Source of the DNA: Emmonsiellopsis sp. PD_33
Taxonomy: Eukaryota > Ascomycota > Eurotiomycetes > Onygenales > Ajellomycetaceae
DNA length: 64,000 nucleotides
Direction of reading: 5' to 3'
NCBI GenBank assembly: GCA_032988165.1
Contig: JANTQF010000079.1
Coordinates: 62,001-126,000 of the forward strand
In this document: piece after piece, positions 13,375-26,110 of the stretch
Layout: the number at the start of each line of letters is the position of its first letter
How positions within the stretch are numbered: position 1 is the stretch's first letter
Position numbers and translations under genes: made by a program
Notes under the pieces: generated by a model
The model's database searches: none
What the model saw: the letters and a program-made list of their open reading frames with translations, nothing else
What the model was told of the DNA's origin: nothing

Positions 13375-15179
13375 CAAAATAATGTGTGGAACCATGATTT
13401 AAAATGTGCCAACTCCCAATCTCACTTTTTAATTATAAAATTAGTTAAACTAAGAATAATGAAATAGATCATTAAATTTCTCCTTCTCCTCCTTCTATCT
13501 CTCCTCCCCTCCCTCCCCCTTCTCTCTCTCCTTTTCCTCCTCTAACTTCCTCTCAACATCTACCTCTTCCACCAGAATGTCCTAAAATATCTCATTTACT
13601 ACCTTAATTATAACATTCTACCTGAATCTCCAGGCTGGCTGCCTAAGAGAAATTAGAATGACAGCACACTTCTAATTCTAATTCTAATTCTAATTAAGAG
13701 TTATGAGGGCTATAGAGGCAAGGAGGGTTATACTATAGAGTAAAGATATATTACTATTACCTATAAAATGCCCTATATTAGAGAAATATACTGTATGTTG
13801 ATTTAGAGGTACTACTATCATGTGGAGAGTAAGTGATTAGCTGCTTTGATAAGATTAATAAGATTAATATAAGTAATACTAATAATATTTAATTAACTAT
13901 TTAATATTCTCTATCTATATGTTCTCTCAGTATATAGACTCTTATCTTTATCTCTATTGTTAAAAACCTCTTCTGAGCTAAAGATCTTAAGGCTGCTAAA
14001 AATTGAGATTTCAAATAATATTATGAGGAAATAAAAACATCTCTTGCTCAGCCTATTAAAGATGTCAGTCTAAATGATAATTATATAGCTAATAAAAATG
14101 AATTGAACTGAGCTTTAGTTTCTTATTCTAATTAATATATTTATAGATCTGATGTTTACATGAGAGGTTAAAAAATTAACTATTTAAATATTTTTCTAGG
14201 CATTTAAGCTTAGTATTTTTAAGATCTCCAGCTATCTTTATTCATAATTAAAGTTGATTTATAGTGTAGGAGGAAACCTTTTCCTACAGTAATTTAAAGA
14301 GGTATTATTAGGTAAATAGAGGGATCTAGGTTTTCATGATGGCCAACTGACTTTTATATATAGAATGTTAATTTCTCTAGAATTGAACTAATTTTTGATA
14401 AGTTACCTATAGATCTCCAGATGAAGTTGTAATATATTACTTTAATACTCAGTAAGAATCTTTTATTTATAAAGAAACTCAATGATTATAGTGAGGAATC
14501 TTATTAATAAAATATTATATAATCTGATACTCATAGGGAATTCAGATTTTTTAAATATAATTAATGAGCTTATAATTCTATTTCTAAGTAAAAAGAGACT
14601 AGTTCTATCTATAATCATCCTTCATAGTAGTATTAATAATAGTGTGCTAGGCATTCATAAAGGTGTTGAATTTTTCCTATAATTCTTTCCTTTATTACTC
14701 TATCTTCATGTTATGAAGAATTATCTATATAGACACTAAAAAATACTTCTTTACATGGCCAAGCATATTATATTCAATGTACTACCTATAAAGAATATAA
14801 TAACTGTTGCTAAAGGTATTATTAAGAGTATTTATAAGAGCTAACTTATAATTAGTAATAATAATAGAAGAATAGAAAATATTATAACAGTTAAGAAGGT
14901 AAGTAAGTTTACTGAGTACTCAGCTGTAATATATATATAATTTAATTAGTTAGTAATCATATTAATATTTAATTGCATTGAGACTATTACCAAGGTGAGA
15001 GACAAACATATTACCTAATTTAGCTAGCTTATAAGATAATTAGCCAATTAAATTAATAAAGTTAATCAAATCAGATTAAGATTCATCCTAGTAAATATTT
15101 AGATAAATAATAAATTAATAATAATCAGAACATTATTAAGGTATATATATTTATATATAATTTACTTTCTTCTTATAAT

Positions 15180-15540
15180 TTATAAATATCAGCCCCAAAT
15201 TCATTGTTGTATGGAGGTTTGTAACAAATATTATACTCAGTAATAATAAATAATATTTATTTGTTTTATATGTGTAGTTCATAAGTAGAATATTATGATT
15301 CTTATGGAGGATTTCAATTAATTTCTTATAAAATATTACTAGGTAAGTTATATGATTATCATTATTTTTTTTTCATACTACTTTAATTACTGAGTCATTC
15401 TCTACATTCAGTTCATCAATTAGAGCCTATATCAGTATTTATCCCTTAAGCTCTCTCTGGAGAAGCTATACTAAATAGTTATTAATATCTCACATTATTA
15501 ACTGAGAGAGTTTCAGATCTCTATCCTTGCTCAGAATGGT
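15180..15540 (-). pseudogene. MULE transposase core remnant, copy A
   Basis: Read on the minus strand, this segment gives the family block ILLMNYTYKTNKYY followed by a hydrophobic LLLLSI stretch and LHTTMNLGLIFI. MULE transposases usually have D in place of the first N (DxTYKTN), which is the first catalytic Asp. Here the codon is AAC at 15277-15279, a G-to-A change. TAG and TGA stops interrupt both sides. The flanking frames are too damaged to define the ends of the original gene. Confidence 0.8.
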
Positions 15541-16534
15541 TTAAATTATATGTAGAGAGATAGTAGATATAATGAGAGCTTAGATCTTTTCTAGAGAGAT
15601 AGTAGATAAAAACTATAGATAATATACTGAGTAAATATAGTTATTCTCTAAGAGTAAATGATTATAGAAGATATTTTTTAATATAATCCTCTATTTAGTG
15701 ATATCTTTACTGAGAGTTAGGTGAAATGGGCAATTAATCTTTATTATGATTATAATAGACTGTTTTTACTAACCTTTAATAGGTCAATTATCTCTATATA
15801 GCTGAGAATGGGTGCAGGTGAGAGTTCAGTAATTCTATTTTAAATAAGAGTTATAGATAAATATAGTATATTTAAGAGGCTGATAGTTCTTATTTAATGC
15901 TCAGAGAAGCTCATCTTTTTTCATTTTAATAGAATAGCCTTTTAGCTCAGGAAGTTCACACTGATTTTTACCTGATATTTCTAGTTCTAAGAATAAGAAA
16001 GATAAGATAAATAAATTAATATTTTTTATTAAAATTTACAGTTATCATATTTTAACTATCTTCTCTACTATTTTCTCTACTTTCTCATTATAAAGAAATC
16101 TATCATTATTATTATTATTATTACTAGTACTACTAATATCATTATTTTCATATAAATTATACTGAGAAATCTAGCTGTTAAAAACATCTTCATCATTAAA
16201 ATAAATAGTTAAATTAAATTATAAAGAGTATTCTACAGTGAAGATCTAGCTATTCATTGTAGTGCAGCAATTCATTAAAAAGATGTTTAAAAATATAAAA
16301 AGATGAAGAGATTTGATTTTTTTTACTTACATTAATAAGTGATGAAGCTCTCCTTTAATAACTATATGTATAGTGATTAATAACTACTGTGTTAGTAGTT
16401 AGAGAAGAGGTATAAAAGAAGGGGGGAAGGGGTTAATGTAGATACTTATATCTGAATATAGAGTTAAAATGATAGTAAGATAGAGTTAGATAGAGATGAT
16501 ACATTAGATATCTATTTAGATACTAATAAATTAC

Positions 16535-16627
16535 TATATAATTCTATATTTACATTATACTTTTTTCAACTTAGTTGTTTTTTAATTCTAGTTATTAGTA
16601 AAGTCATTCTGGTCATTATCACACACT
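16535..16627 (-). repeat. Right 93-bp terminal inverted repeat of MULE A
   Basis: Reverse complement of the 13282-13374 repeat. It differs by transitions and is visibly more A+T rich than the outer left copy. Confidence 0.85.
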
Positions 16628-16635
16628 CTAATATA
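16628..16635. repeat. 8-bp target-site duplication, right of MULE copy A
   Basis: ctaatata, matching 13274-13281 apart from one transition. Confidence 0.75.
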
Positions 16636-16834
16636 CTCTTATTTAAATGGAAATATAGCCTATTATGTAGGAGCCTACTCTACTCACACTGTAATATAGT
16701 GACTCAATTAGTCTTAACTCACCTTAGATGGGAGAATTATAAAGCTGGTTCTGACTAAAACTCTCTAAAATGTAGTATAATAAATCATCTACCATGGGGG
16801 AATTAGTTTACCTGATTTTAGTTTGTCTTACTGT
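16636..16834. other. Spacer of about 200 bp between the two MULE copies
   Basis: This is non-repeat host sequence trapped between the two elements. It is also AT-rich and nearly CpG-free, so the mutational process seems to have spread into it. No gene is visible. Confidence 0.6.
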
Positions 16835-16842
16835 GTGAATAT
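16835..16842. repeat. 8-bp target-site duplication, left of MULE copy B
   Basis: gtgaatat, identical to 31611-31618 although 14.8 kb apart. This shows that B was one insertion later split by the retrotransposon. Confidence 0.85.
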
Positions 16843-16935
16843 AGCATGTGATAATAACTGGGATGACTTTACTAATAACTGAGATTAAAAAACAACTAAG
16901 TTGAAAAAAGTATAATATAAATACAGGATTACATA
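16843..16935 (+). repeat. Left 93-bp terminal inverted repeat of MULE B
   Basis: Starts AGCATGTGATAATAACTG and aligns with 13282-13374 with transitions that lower G+C. Confidence 0.85.
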
Positions 16936-18699
16936 TAAAATAACATGTGAAATCATAGTTTAAAATGTGCTAACTTTTAACCCTACTTTTTAATTACAAA
17001 ATTAATTAAACTAAAAATAATAAAATAGATCATTAAATTCTCTTTTCTTCCTCTCTTATTTCTTCTCTTTTCTTTTTTCTCTCTCTTTTTTCTCTTCCTT
17101 CTTTAACTCTTCCTTAGCATCTATCTTTTCTGTCAGAATGTCCTAAAATGCCTTATTTACTATCTTAGTTATAATATCCTGTCTGGATTTTCAGGCCAGC
17201 CACCTAGAAGAAGTCAGAATGATAGTATGCTTTTAATTTTAATTCTAATTCTAATTAAGAGTTATAGAGGCTATAAAGGTAGGAGAAATTATACTACAGG
17301 ATGAAGATACACTACTACTACCTATAAAATACTTTATATCAGAGGAATATACTATATATTGATCTAGAGGTATTACTACTATATGAAGAGTAAGTAGTTA
17401 GCTACTTTAATAAGATTAATAAGATTAATACAGGTAATACTAATAATACTTAATTAACTATTTAATATTCTTTATTTATATGTTTTTCTGATGTATAGAC
17501 CTCTATCTCTATTCTTATTACTGAAAACCCCTTCTGAGCTAAAGATCTTAAGACTACTAAAAATTAGAATTTCAAATAATATTATAAGGGAATGAAAATA
17601 TTTCCTGCTCAGCCTATTAGAAATATTAGTCTAAATAGTAGTTATATAGCTAATGAGAATGAATTGAACTAAGCTCTAGTTTCTTATTCTAATTGATATA
17701 TTTATAAATTTAATATTTACATAGAAGGTCAAAAAATTGACTATTTAAGTATCTCTCTAAGTATTCAAGCTTAGTATCTCTAAGATCTTCAGTTACCTTT
17801 ATTTATAATTAAAGTTGATTTATAGTGTAGGAGGAGACCTTTCTCTATAATAATTCAAAGAGGTATTATTAGATAAATAGAGGGGTCTAGGTTTTCTTGA
17901 TAGCTAACTGACTTTTATATGCAGAATGTTGATTTCTCCAGAATTAAACCAGTTTTTAATAAGTTACTTATAGATCTCTAGATGAAGTCATGATATATTA
18001 CTTTAACATTCAGTAAGAATCCTCTATTTGTAAAGAAACTTAGTGGCTGTAATAAGGAATCTTATTAATAAAATATTATATAATCTGATGCTTATAAGGA
18101 ATCTAGATTTTTTAAATATAGTTAATAAGCTTATAATTCTATTTCTAGATAAAAAGAGATTAATTTCATCTATAATCATTCTTTATAGTAGTATTAATAA
18201 TGATACATCAGATATTCATAAAGATGTTGAATTTTTCCTATAGTTCTTTTCTTTATTACTTTATCTCTATATCATGAAGAATTATCTATATAGATACTGA
18301 AAAATACTTCTTTACATGATTAAACATATTATATTTAATGTATTACCCATAAAGAATGTAATAACTGTTGCTAAAGGTATTATTAAGAGCATTTATAAGA
18401 GTTAGCTTATAATTGATGATAATAATAGAAGGATAGAAGATGTTATAGTGATTAAGAAAGTAAATAAATTTACTAAGTACTCAGCTGTAATATATATATA
18501 GTTTAGTTGATTAGTAATTATATTAATATTTAACTACATTAAAATCATTGCTAAGATGAGAGGTAAATATGTTACCTGATTTAACTAGCTTGTAAGATAA
18601 TTAGCTAATTAAATTAGTAGAGCTAATTAAATCAGATTAAAATTCATCCTGATAAATATTTAGATAAATAATAAATTAATAATAATTAGAACATTACTA

Positions 18700-19110
18700 G
18701 AGTATATATATTCATATATAATTTACTTTCTTCTTATGATTTATAAATATCAGCTCTAAATTCATCATCATATGAAGGTTTATGATGAATATTATACTCA
18801 GCAATAGCAGATAATATCTATTTATTTTATATATGTAGTTTATAAGTAGAATATTATGATTCTCATGGAGGATTTCAATCAATTTCTTATGAAATATCAT
18901 TAGATAAATTATATAGTTATTATTATTCTTTTTTCATGCTACTTTAACTACTAAGTCATTCTCTACATTTAGTTTATTAATTAGGGTTTGTATCAGTATT
19001 TATCTCTTGAGCTTTCCCTAGAGAAGCTATACTAAATAGTTATTAATATTCTATATTATTAACTGAGAGAGTTCTGGGTCCCCATCCTTACTCAGAATAG
19101 TTTGAATCAT
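18700..19110 (-). pseudogene. MULE transposase core remnant, copy B
   Basis: The minus strand reads ILLINYIYKINRYY, the damaged form of the same MULE block seen in copy A. The catalytic Asp codon is again Asn (AAC at 18838-18840), and both Thr residues around Lys have become Ile. A 62-codon open stretch (18712-18900) survives by chance between stops. Confidence 0.8.
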
Positions 19111-19158
19111 ATATAGGGAGATAGTAAATATAATGAGAGCTCAGATCTTTTCTAGAGA

Positions 19159-19163
19159 AATAG
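19159..19163. repeat. 5-bp target duplication of the Gypsy element, left
   Basis: aatag here and aatag at 30580-30584. Copy A has the unduplicated equivalent gatag at 15589-15593, which confirms the insertion site. Confidence 0.75.
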
Positions 19164-19480
19164 TGAAGTGGGGACAGGATGTGCACATTAGATAGCACTA
19201 AACAGGGCAGTGGTAAACATAAGAAAAGAATTGATATCAATATTGAAGTGGAGGAATGTATTGGCAATCTATAGTACAAAACAACATAGTAATAGAATGA
19301 TAAGGCCACACACAAAAGAAATAAAAAATCTATCTTAAAGAAGCATACACATGCATGAGAAATCTATGAATGAATAGATGAAGTCTTACAATGAAAGAAA
19401 AATATCTATCTTCATGGCTGTACTTGATGATGAAAAGCCTTAATGAAAAATTGATTTGATCTGATGGTGAATTCCTACCA
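19164..19480 (-). repeat. 3' LTR of the Gypsy element (left copy)
   Basis: 317 bp, beginning TG and ending CA. It aligns end to end with 30262-30578 and is the same length. The differences I checked are all transitions. Confidence 0.92.
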
Positions 19481-19497
19481 TATATCTCCCTTCCCCC
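19481..19497 (-). other. Polypurine tract of the Gypsy element
   Basis: On the minus strand this reads GGGGGAAGGGAGATATA directly before the LTR. That is the expected primer for plus-strand DNA synthesis and fixes the element's orientation. Confidence 0.75.
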
Positions 19498-20451
19498 TGA
19501 TTTGCTGACCTGATGAATAAAAGAATGGCTCAGTTTTGTGGTGAGAGTAGTAGCTCTAAATATATGGTCCTAAAATCAATCTGACTATATAATCTTAAAG
19601 TCAGCTGATGAGTGACCATGTGCTGTGTGTTGAATTATCTATTTACAAGAAAGTAGCTACATTAAGGTAGGAAGGTAGCCTAGAGATAAATAGGTAAGTT
19701 AGTAATAATAAAGCTCTTTCTAGGCTGCAGTAAATATAGCTAGTATTTATGAGTAAAGACTCAAGTAGGATGGTTCATCAACAGCTTGAACTATAAAATT
19801 ATGAGGTAGTAGCTCTCATGATTAGAGATAGAGATAGAAGCTAGAATAGAATTAGTGAGAGGTTTCTGAATGAGAGGAGGGTGGAGTGTGACTCTAGAAT
19901 GTGTAAACTGCTGAGCAGAAGTGAGGCCCAGAGAAATGAATGAGTAGGTTAGTAATAAAGGAAGGATATATTCTAGATAGATAAGATAGCCTGTGAGTGC
20001 ATAGCTTTATACTAATGATCTTATATGTGATAAGATCTATAGTCTCACTGTGAGAGAAAGAAAAGGTATACTCTAGGTAAATAGGGTAGTTAGTAATAGA
20101 TGGTGAATGAAGATTAAGGTAAGTGATGTGAATGATAAAGATAAAGGGATGTAAGGAAATAAAGAGTAAAGAAGGAAAATATAGTAGATGAGATTAAGAG
20201 TAGAAGGTGTAGGGCAAGATATATACAGGCAAGCTAGTATAGAAAGAAAAGTAAAAATAGTGAGAAAAATAAATATAGAGTAGCAGCACACTGAGCACAG
20301 AAAAATAAAAGAAAAATAAGGAAAATGTGGAGGAAACATAACATGGAGATAAGTAGAGAGGGTAGAAACTAAAACCACAAGAAAATAGACTAAGTAATGT
20401 GGTGAGGAAAACAAACATGTGCTAATAATAGTAAGGGTGATAATTATAGCA

Positions 20452-20516
20452 GAATGATAGACTCTAATTGGCTGAAACATTTTCTAGCTCTGAGGCAGAA
20501 AATTATGATTGGCTGG
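20452..20516. repeat. Dispersed repeat, copy 1, with two attggctg motifs
   Basis: This 65-bp segment resembles 27069-27133, about 6.6 kb away in the same orientation. Both share ctctaattggctg, a central region with tag.cctgag or tagctctgag, then atgattggctg. The origin is unknown. Confidence 0.55.
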
Positions 20517-20587
20517 ATTGACTAGCTAATATCTATCTTCTTATAATTATAGACTGAGATTCTGATGGCATTTCCTTCTGCAACTAT

Positions 20588-21950
20588 ATGATTACTGATA
20601 ATAAAATTAAGAGGAATGTTATTATAATAATAGTAAAAGAAACTCTACTAACTAAACAGCTGTTTCTTAATATTCATTATAGTTATAAAGATATGAATTG
20701 TAGCCCCCACAGCTCTCTTACATTAGATCAGAATGTAATTCTTAGCTGGCTAATTAAGCATCAGGTCAAAAAGAATCTACTGCTTTCTCTGGACTAAAGA
20801 ATCATCTCATTGCTGATGTCCAACTAAAGCTTCAGAAAGTACATTAAAACCTATTATAGTTATAATAGTAGGAAAGTGATAAGAAATACTACTATATAGA
20901 ATAGGCAGGCTGAAGGGTGTTGTAGATCTATAAATAAGATTTTGATTTACCTGTGAGAGCTACTTTTATATGTTACTTTTTAGAACTTTCAAAAACTTAC
21001 TATCTTTCTGAATTCTAATAAACCATGAAAGTATTATTCTCTACTTAATTGTAGCTGGGTCAGTGCTCTCATAGGGAATGTATGGCATGATGATTTATAT
21101 ATCCTCCTGTTTGTAAGAAATGGTCTTCTAGCTGGTCTTAAAATTCTACAAATTTTAATTGGTGAGTATTTATAGGAAGACATTCTGAATGATTCTGCCA
21201 TTTAGAAACCTCCTTCCATAAAATTGGTGATTTCACTCAGAGACACAGTGATGCATGCTAGGGACTATAGTTGTGCAGTTTGTATGATCCTTATTTGTTA
21301 TGCTAATAGACTCTTAAATTATATTTGTGCTGTGGTTCTTCTCAGTGAGATGCTGAATATTAATATTAATATGCTAGAAAAATATGCTATCTCTCTTTCT
21401 AATGAACTTAATGTAATATGAGTAGAAGATAAGTCTTATCTGGTAATCTGAGTGAAGAGTAATATACCAGGTATAGTAAACTGAGTTCTGATGAATTATC
21501 TGCTAAATGATTCTATGAAGTATTATGTAGAGCCACCTCAGTGACTTCTGATCCTTTTACTAATGAAATAAATATATATCTCATTTATATGTTATTATCT
21601 TTCTGAGTGTATTATATGCAGTGGGCACATTTCTTACAGCTATCTCTATTCAGAGCTAAAAGAAAATTGGAAGAGATAAAGAGCTATTTGCATCTCAGCC
21701 ATTCAGTGTGAGATTTATATTTATACTTTCCAGGCTGAGGTTCTTTAATATGCTTGCCTAGTTTGATGGAGTAATGAAAGAGAGGGTAGTGTGCTTCATA
21801 TAATATATCTAAAGAAAATCCTCTAGGTGGGCAGAGTGGTGCTCTTTGTGAAAATAATGAAAAGTGCTGTTAGTAGTGTAGATCTAACTAAGATTTCTAT
21901 GGCTATTAATGACAGTTTTGAGTCTGGATGTCAAAGCTGCCTGGTTCAAA
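20588..21950 (+). pseudogene. Antisense reading-frame remnant inside the Gypsy element, unrecognised
   Basis: One plus-strand frame runs for several hundred codons. It is interrupted mostly by TGA and TAG stops, the codons expected from mutated Arg, Trp or Gln codons, with a few TAA. Between stops it reads like protein, for example SLTLDQNVILSWLIKHQ near 20718 and ARDYSCAVCMILICYAN near 21258. The direction is opposite to the gag-pol genes. I do not recognise a family. The first block is faintly like the helix-turn-helix of CENP-B/Tc5-type proteins, but that is weak. It may be a captured host gene, an old nested transposon or a true antisense ORF. Confidence 0.4.
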
Positions 21951-24299
21951 CCCTGAGTTAGCAAACTAATTTTCCCTTTAAGATTAATGGCATGGTAATA
22001 ATATAAAGAAAAAGAGGATAATAGCTTTATGAGTTAATTTAGAAGCTTGATAAGCTAACTATCATTCAGCTTCTTTACATTGTTGAGCTGAGCTTTCAGA
22101 GCAGGCTTGACATTCTAATGATATATGCATCTATAATGGCTAGTCTTCTGATGCTTTTCAACAGCTTTAGTAATATTAGAATCCTCCTTATTAGCATCTT
22201 AATTCTCAAGCTCTACCATCTCTTCTGGTGAAAGGCTGGTGAAATGGGAGAGGCTGACATTAAATAGAAAGGTAGCTATTAATAAAACTGATTAGCTAGA
22301 GACATGTTGTAGATGAGAAGTAGGTAAAATAGAGCTAGAGTTTTGAGAAATACTAGATGAGAAAGTAGAAGGAGATATGGGAACTAATTCAGAATGATAG
22401 TGATTATTCTGAAGAGGGTGAGGAGAAGGTAGAGGTATTTAGTTAGTTATATAGGAATTATATGGTGAAGATGGAGAGGGCTGAGGCTGAAGATTTTAAG
22501 AAGGTGAAGATAGAGGAATTAGAGGCTGTAGATCAGTAGATACAGAAAGAGATAATAAAGTATTTACAGTAAGAATTCTATTAGAACTAATATAAAGCCT
22601 AGTAGTATGAATGACTTTCATATTCAATTTAGAGCTAATAAAATCTGGCCTTAAAGCATTCTTAAGGTCTGAAAGCATTAGTTCCTTATTAAGCTTTATA
22701 CCTCTCTCAGGATTCTAACATAGCTAGATCCATATTATCTGATTAATTCTCCTCACTGCAGATGAATAGTTATAATTTCTTGTGAAGATTACTGTATATC
22801 TATACTATTTATCCTTCTTCAGTATTAGCTAGAATTCATCAGTAATGACCTTTCCTCAGTGTTTCACACAAGTTTTATACCCTTTTAAAGTGTGATTTTG
22901 GTGAACCCTGACTGTCTCTACCATATAATAGATCTTCACTATCTGATAGTGAAAGTCAGCTTCAGATATTACTGCCTGCTAGGCCTCATTCTCCTTCATT
23001 CATTCAAAATATATAGTAATCTTCTCCTCTCTATCTTCATGCCTGCTCATGATTAGATTGGTGATTTCACACTGAATCTAGTAATATGAAGCTGCATGCC
23101 TATTAAGGATATTAATATACTTCTAAATTTCTCTGATGGTTGACAACTTTTTCTTCTCATACTCAATCAAGGTAAGAGAGTTAGTGGGCTTTAGGGCCAG
23201 AGCACACAGATTTTGATGATTTGATATTTTGCAGGAAGGAAGTGAGGGAAATTGTAGATATAATGTTGTTGTGTGTTGTATAAGTTGATTTGAAGGCAAG
23301 ACTGAGATATCTATGATGATAATGAGGGAAAAATGGAGGAGAATGTGGAGCAGAGTGTACTCTTATGGTTTTTTAAATGTGAGATGCAAAGGTGGTTGTA
23401 GCTGGTAAAATAAGAGAGGGAGAAAGACATACTATCATTTTAATAGCTATAAAATGAAAAAGACAAAGAAAGCTATAAAGAAATGTGAAGATGCATCTGG
23501 ATTCTGACATACTACTTATACTGGCATTTGAACCACAAAGAGGCAGCTAATAAAGAAAATAAACTGATGAATGGATACAGCCAAACAAAGAAAATAAAGA
23601 AAGAATGAATAAAATAAGAAAATAAATATGATAATTAGATAATAACTATAAAACTTTTATTATAAGAAATTAGAGACTATAAAGCATTCTCTTCCCTACT
23701 CACATCTTCTTTTTTCTCACTGTTATTCTCCACTGAATCTACATTATCCAACACTACTAGCATTTAGTCATTGTAAAGATAAAATTTCTTTATCTAATTA
23801 CCTGTAGTGGTACTGTAGAATGGTGTGCTATTTAGTTCTTTAAGATAGTAAGTGCCTTTCTTATGGTTTGCTTCTCATATATAATATAGACCCAACTATT
23901 GGAAGTTAAGTTTGATGGAATAGGATGTTTCTATTTTAGTGTCATGTAGAAGGACAAAATCTCCCATCTGAACTAAATTACATACTAACTGCTTAATTTC
24001 ATTGAATAGATTCTGATTTTTCTCCCATATGTGCTGCAGATGAAAGGCTGCCTCCTTCAGGTTCTCATCCTGTCTCTCTAACTGATAAATCTATATGTAT
24101 ATCAGGTTAGCATGAGAGTAAATGATGTGTCATGAAAGTATCTGCCATGTTAGTACCTTAAGCTCAATAGGGAGGATAGCATTATAGCTATATTGCAGAT
24201 GAAATGATATCTCACCTATTAACTATTAAATGAAGATATAATTTACTCATAATACTAAGTGGAAATGATTGACTTAATTTTTCCTATCTGCAGCAAGCT

Positions 24300-24740
24300 T
24301 TATCAGTGCATCTAAAATAGGATGATGGCCATGTTCAACCATGCCATTTACTTTTACATTGTATGATGAAATTATTATCTGTCTGACATGATATTTGATG
24401 GTGAGAATCCTGATTCATTTCTAATTTTCAGACCTGCTATTATATACCATTTTCTGGAAATAACCATGCTGACATATAATATTCTCATAAATGAATTATA
24501 TTATATGTTTAGTTTTAGTATGAGTAAGGAGCTAGCCTTCAACCCAGTCAGTGAGGTCATTCTGAGTAATAATTGCACATGATTTCCCTCAGTTCTTTGG
24601 AAACTTAATAACATTGATACACCACTTATCCCACAGATAGTTGTGGTGAATTGGATATAGTGACTCTTTAAGGTGATTACTTTCCTGAAACTAGCACTTA
24701 TAGCATCTCTTGCAATATGCCTTGACATCAGTGAATAGGC
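24300..24740 (-). pseudogene. Gypsy integrase remnant
   Basis: Minus-strand translation gives an integrase zinc-binding end (YCKRCYKC) and a catalytic core, with blocks such as WDKWCINVIKFP, DLTDWVEG and NGMVEHGHHPI. The two catalytic Asp positions read as Asn: AAT at 24613-24615 in the CIN block and AAT at 24439-24441 in VYNSRSE. The final Glu in GMVE is retained. Several stops replace Gln or Arg. The reading is a degenerate Ty3-type integrase with no activity expected. Confidence 0.82.
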
Positions 24741-25499
24741 CTTCCCATTAATATTACTGAGAGACCTTATGATTAGTTACCTTGCAGCCTTTATGACCTA
24801 ACTTATTATGCATCTGAGTAATAATTTCCTTCTGCTCATCTGGATTATCTACCACATATCTTAGTGGAATCTCTTTGCCTGACTGGTGAAATAAATGTTG
24901 CCCATGCACTATATAGTTTAGTGCATGCTTGTGTCATTTTGAGAAAACCTTGTGAGAAATATCATTAAACTACTTCAAGATTATGAGATATTTAGCAATT
25001 AATTCATTGTGGTTGGAATAGAATGATGAAAGAATGTAGGATTCTTTACTATTAACATTATTAGAAATATTAAAGTTAAAGATAGTAGTAGAAGCCATGC
25101 TAATGCAATTAAGCTCTATCTCAATAAATTCATTAATATTCTGATCCTCAGGCATCTTGCCATCAGTAGATAGCTGTTAAGAAAGGCTATTAGCAGTGCT
25201 ATAAATTTACTCAGAAATATGATGAACATCAAAATTGAACATCTGAATCTAAGTGAGTTAGTTAGTTATTAAAGTACTAGGAAGATTAGTAGCTGTTTGG
25301 TTGAGCTGGGTAATCAAGGTTTTTATGTTAGTTTTAAAAATGAAGTAAACACCATACAGATAATATTAGTATTTCTTTAATATTTTAAGGATGACTTGAC
25401 ACTCTTACTTTCCTGTATCATACTTTACTTCTACTAGGCTCTAAATCTCATTTTCATATTAACAGGGATGAAGCTTTTTATTCCCAACATCTTACTAGC

Positions 25500-25610
25500 T
25501 CAGTATTTCTCCCTAGTCATACTTGCTGGCATTAGTTGTGACCATGATATCCCCAGTATCATTAGAATAATTAATGTAGTGTAGAGTAGGAATAGTTGTT
25601 AGTGCTATCT
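25500..25610 (-). pseudogene. Gypsy RNase H remnant
   Basis: The minus strand reads LHYINYSNDTGDIMVTTNASKYD then TAG. This is the start of a Ty3-type RNase H, where the usual motif is TDAS. The Asp codon is AAT at 25531-25533, and the stop sits where a Trp or Gly is expected. Confidence 0.75.
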
Positions 25611-25979
25611 TTAGAACTGACATGGCATTTAATTACTTGAGTCTCTAGATGAAAAAGGTGTTTTTCTTGAACAATGCATAGATTGGGTTGGAAATGAGGG
25701 TAAAGTTTGAAATCCAGATGTGATAATACATATAAATATTGATGAAGGTATGAGCCCCAGTGATCTCAGTTAGTTTAGATCACTTAATGATTTTAATAAT
25801 TTTGATGGCCTTAGAGTGATATCTATCAGCATTGATGATGTATTCAACAAGAACCATGCTAGAGTAGCTGAACTTAGATTTTACAATCTGGATGCATGTG
25901 TTTGAGAGCTTGATGCTGATCAGGGTTTGATCCAGATTTTGAAGATGCTTTAAAATAAATTAATGAATTTCTGGTATGA

Positions 25980-26110
25980 CCTCTTTGTTGTTATACTAAG
26001 ATTATGGACCTTTTATACTGATATTATTTATAAAATTATCTGTCTGATGAGGAATATTTAAGTAAAGAATGTAAGCTATGACTCAGTAGAAGATGACAAT
26101 AGAATTTATG
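25980..26110 (-). pseudogene. Gypsy reverse transcriptase remnant with mutated active site
   Basis: The minus strand reads IPHQTDNFINNISIKGP. In related elements the active-site box is (Y/F)xDD, so FINN at 26023-26034 is FIDD with both Asp codons changed to Asn. Upstream RT palm and finger sequence is present but broken by stops, and I did not fix its limits. Confidence 0.75.

Larger units (their letters stand above)
13282..16627 (-). mobile_element. Mutator-like (MULE) DNA transposon, copy A, degenerate
   Basis: The element is 3346 bp with near-perfect terminal inverted repeats of 93 bp starting AGCGTGTGATAATGAC at the left and mirrored at the right. It is flanked by an 8-bp duplication. 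The transposase reads on the minus strand and is recognisable near 15180-15540 by the MULE-family block around a (D/N)YTYKTN motif. The coding frame has many TAG/TGA stops, so the element cannot encode its own transposase. Copy B is a second, co-oriented member of the same family (3348 bp once its insertion is removed). The family call rests on the motif plus long TIRs and TSD length. Confidence 0.85.

Noticed and set aside
13282..16627. hAT-family assignment from the 8-bp target duplication
   Set aside because: 93-bp terminal repeats are far too long for typical hAT elements, and the transposase remnant carries the MULE DxTYKTN-type motif.
21943..21953. ggttcaaaccc, a perfect B-box-like sequence suggesting a tRNA-derived SINE
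   Set aside because: No matching A box or second copy was seen nearby, and an 11-base match in 11 kb of degraded DNA can be chance.
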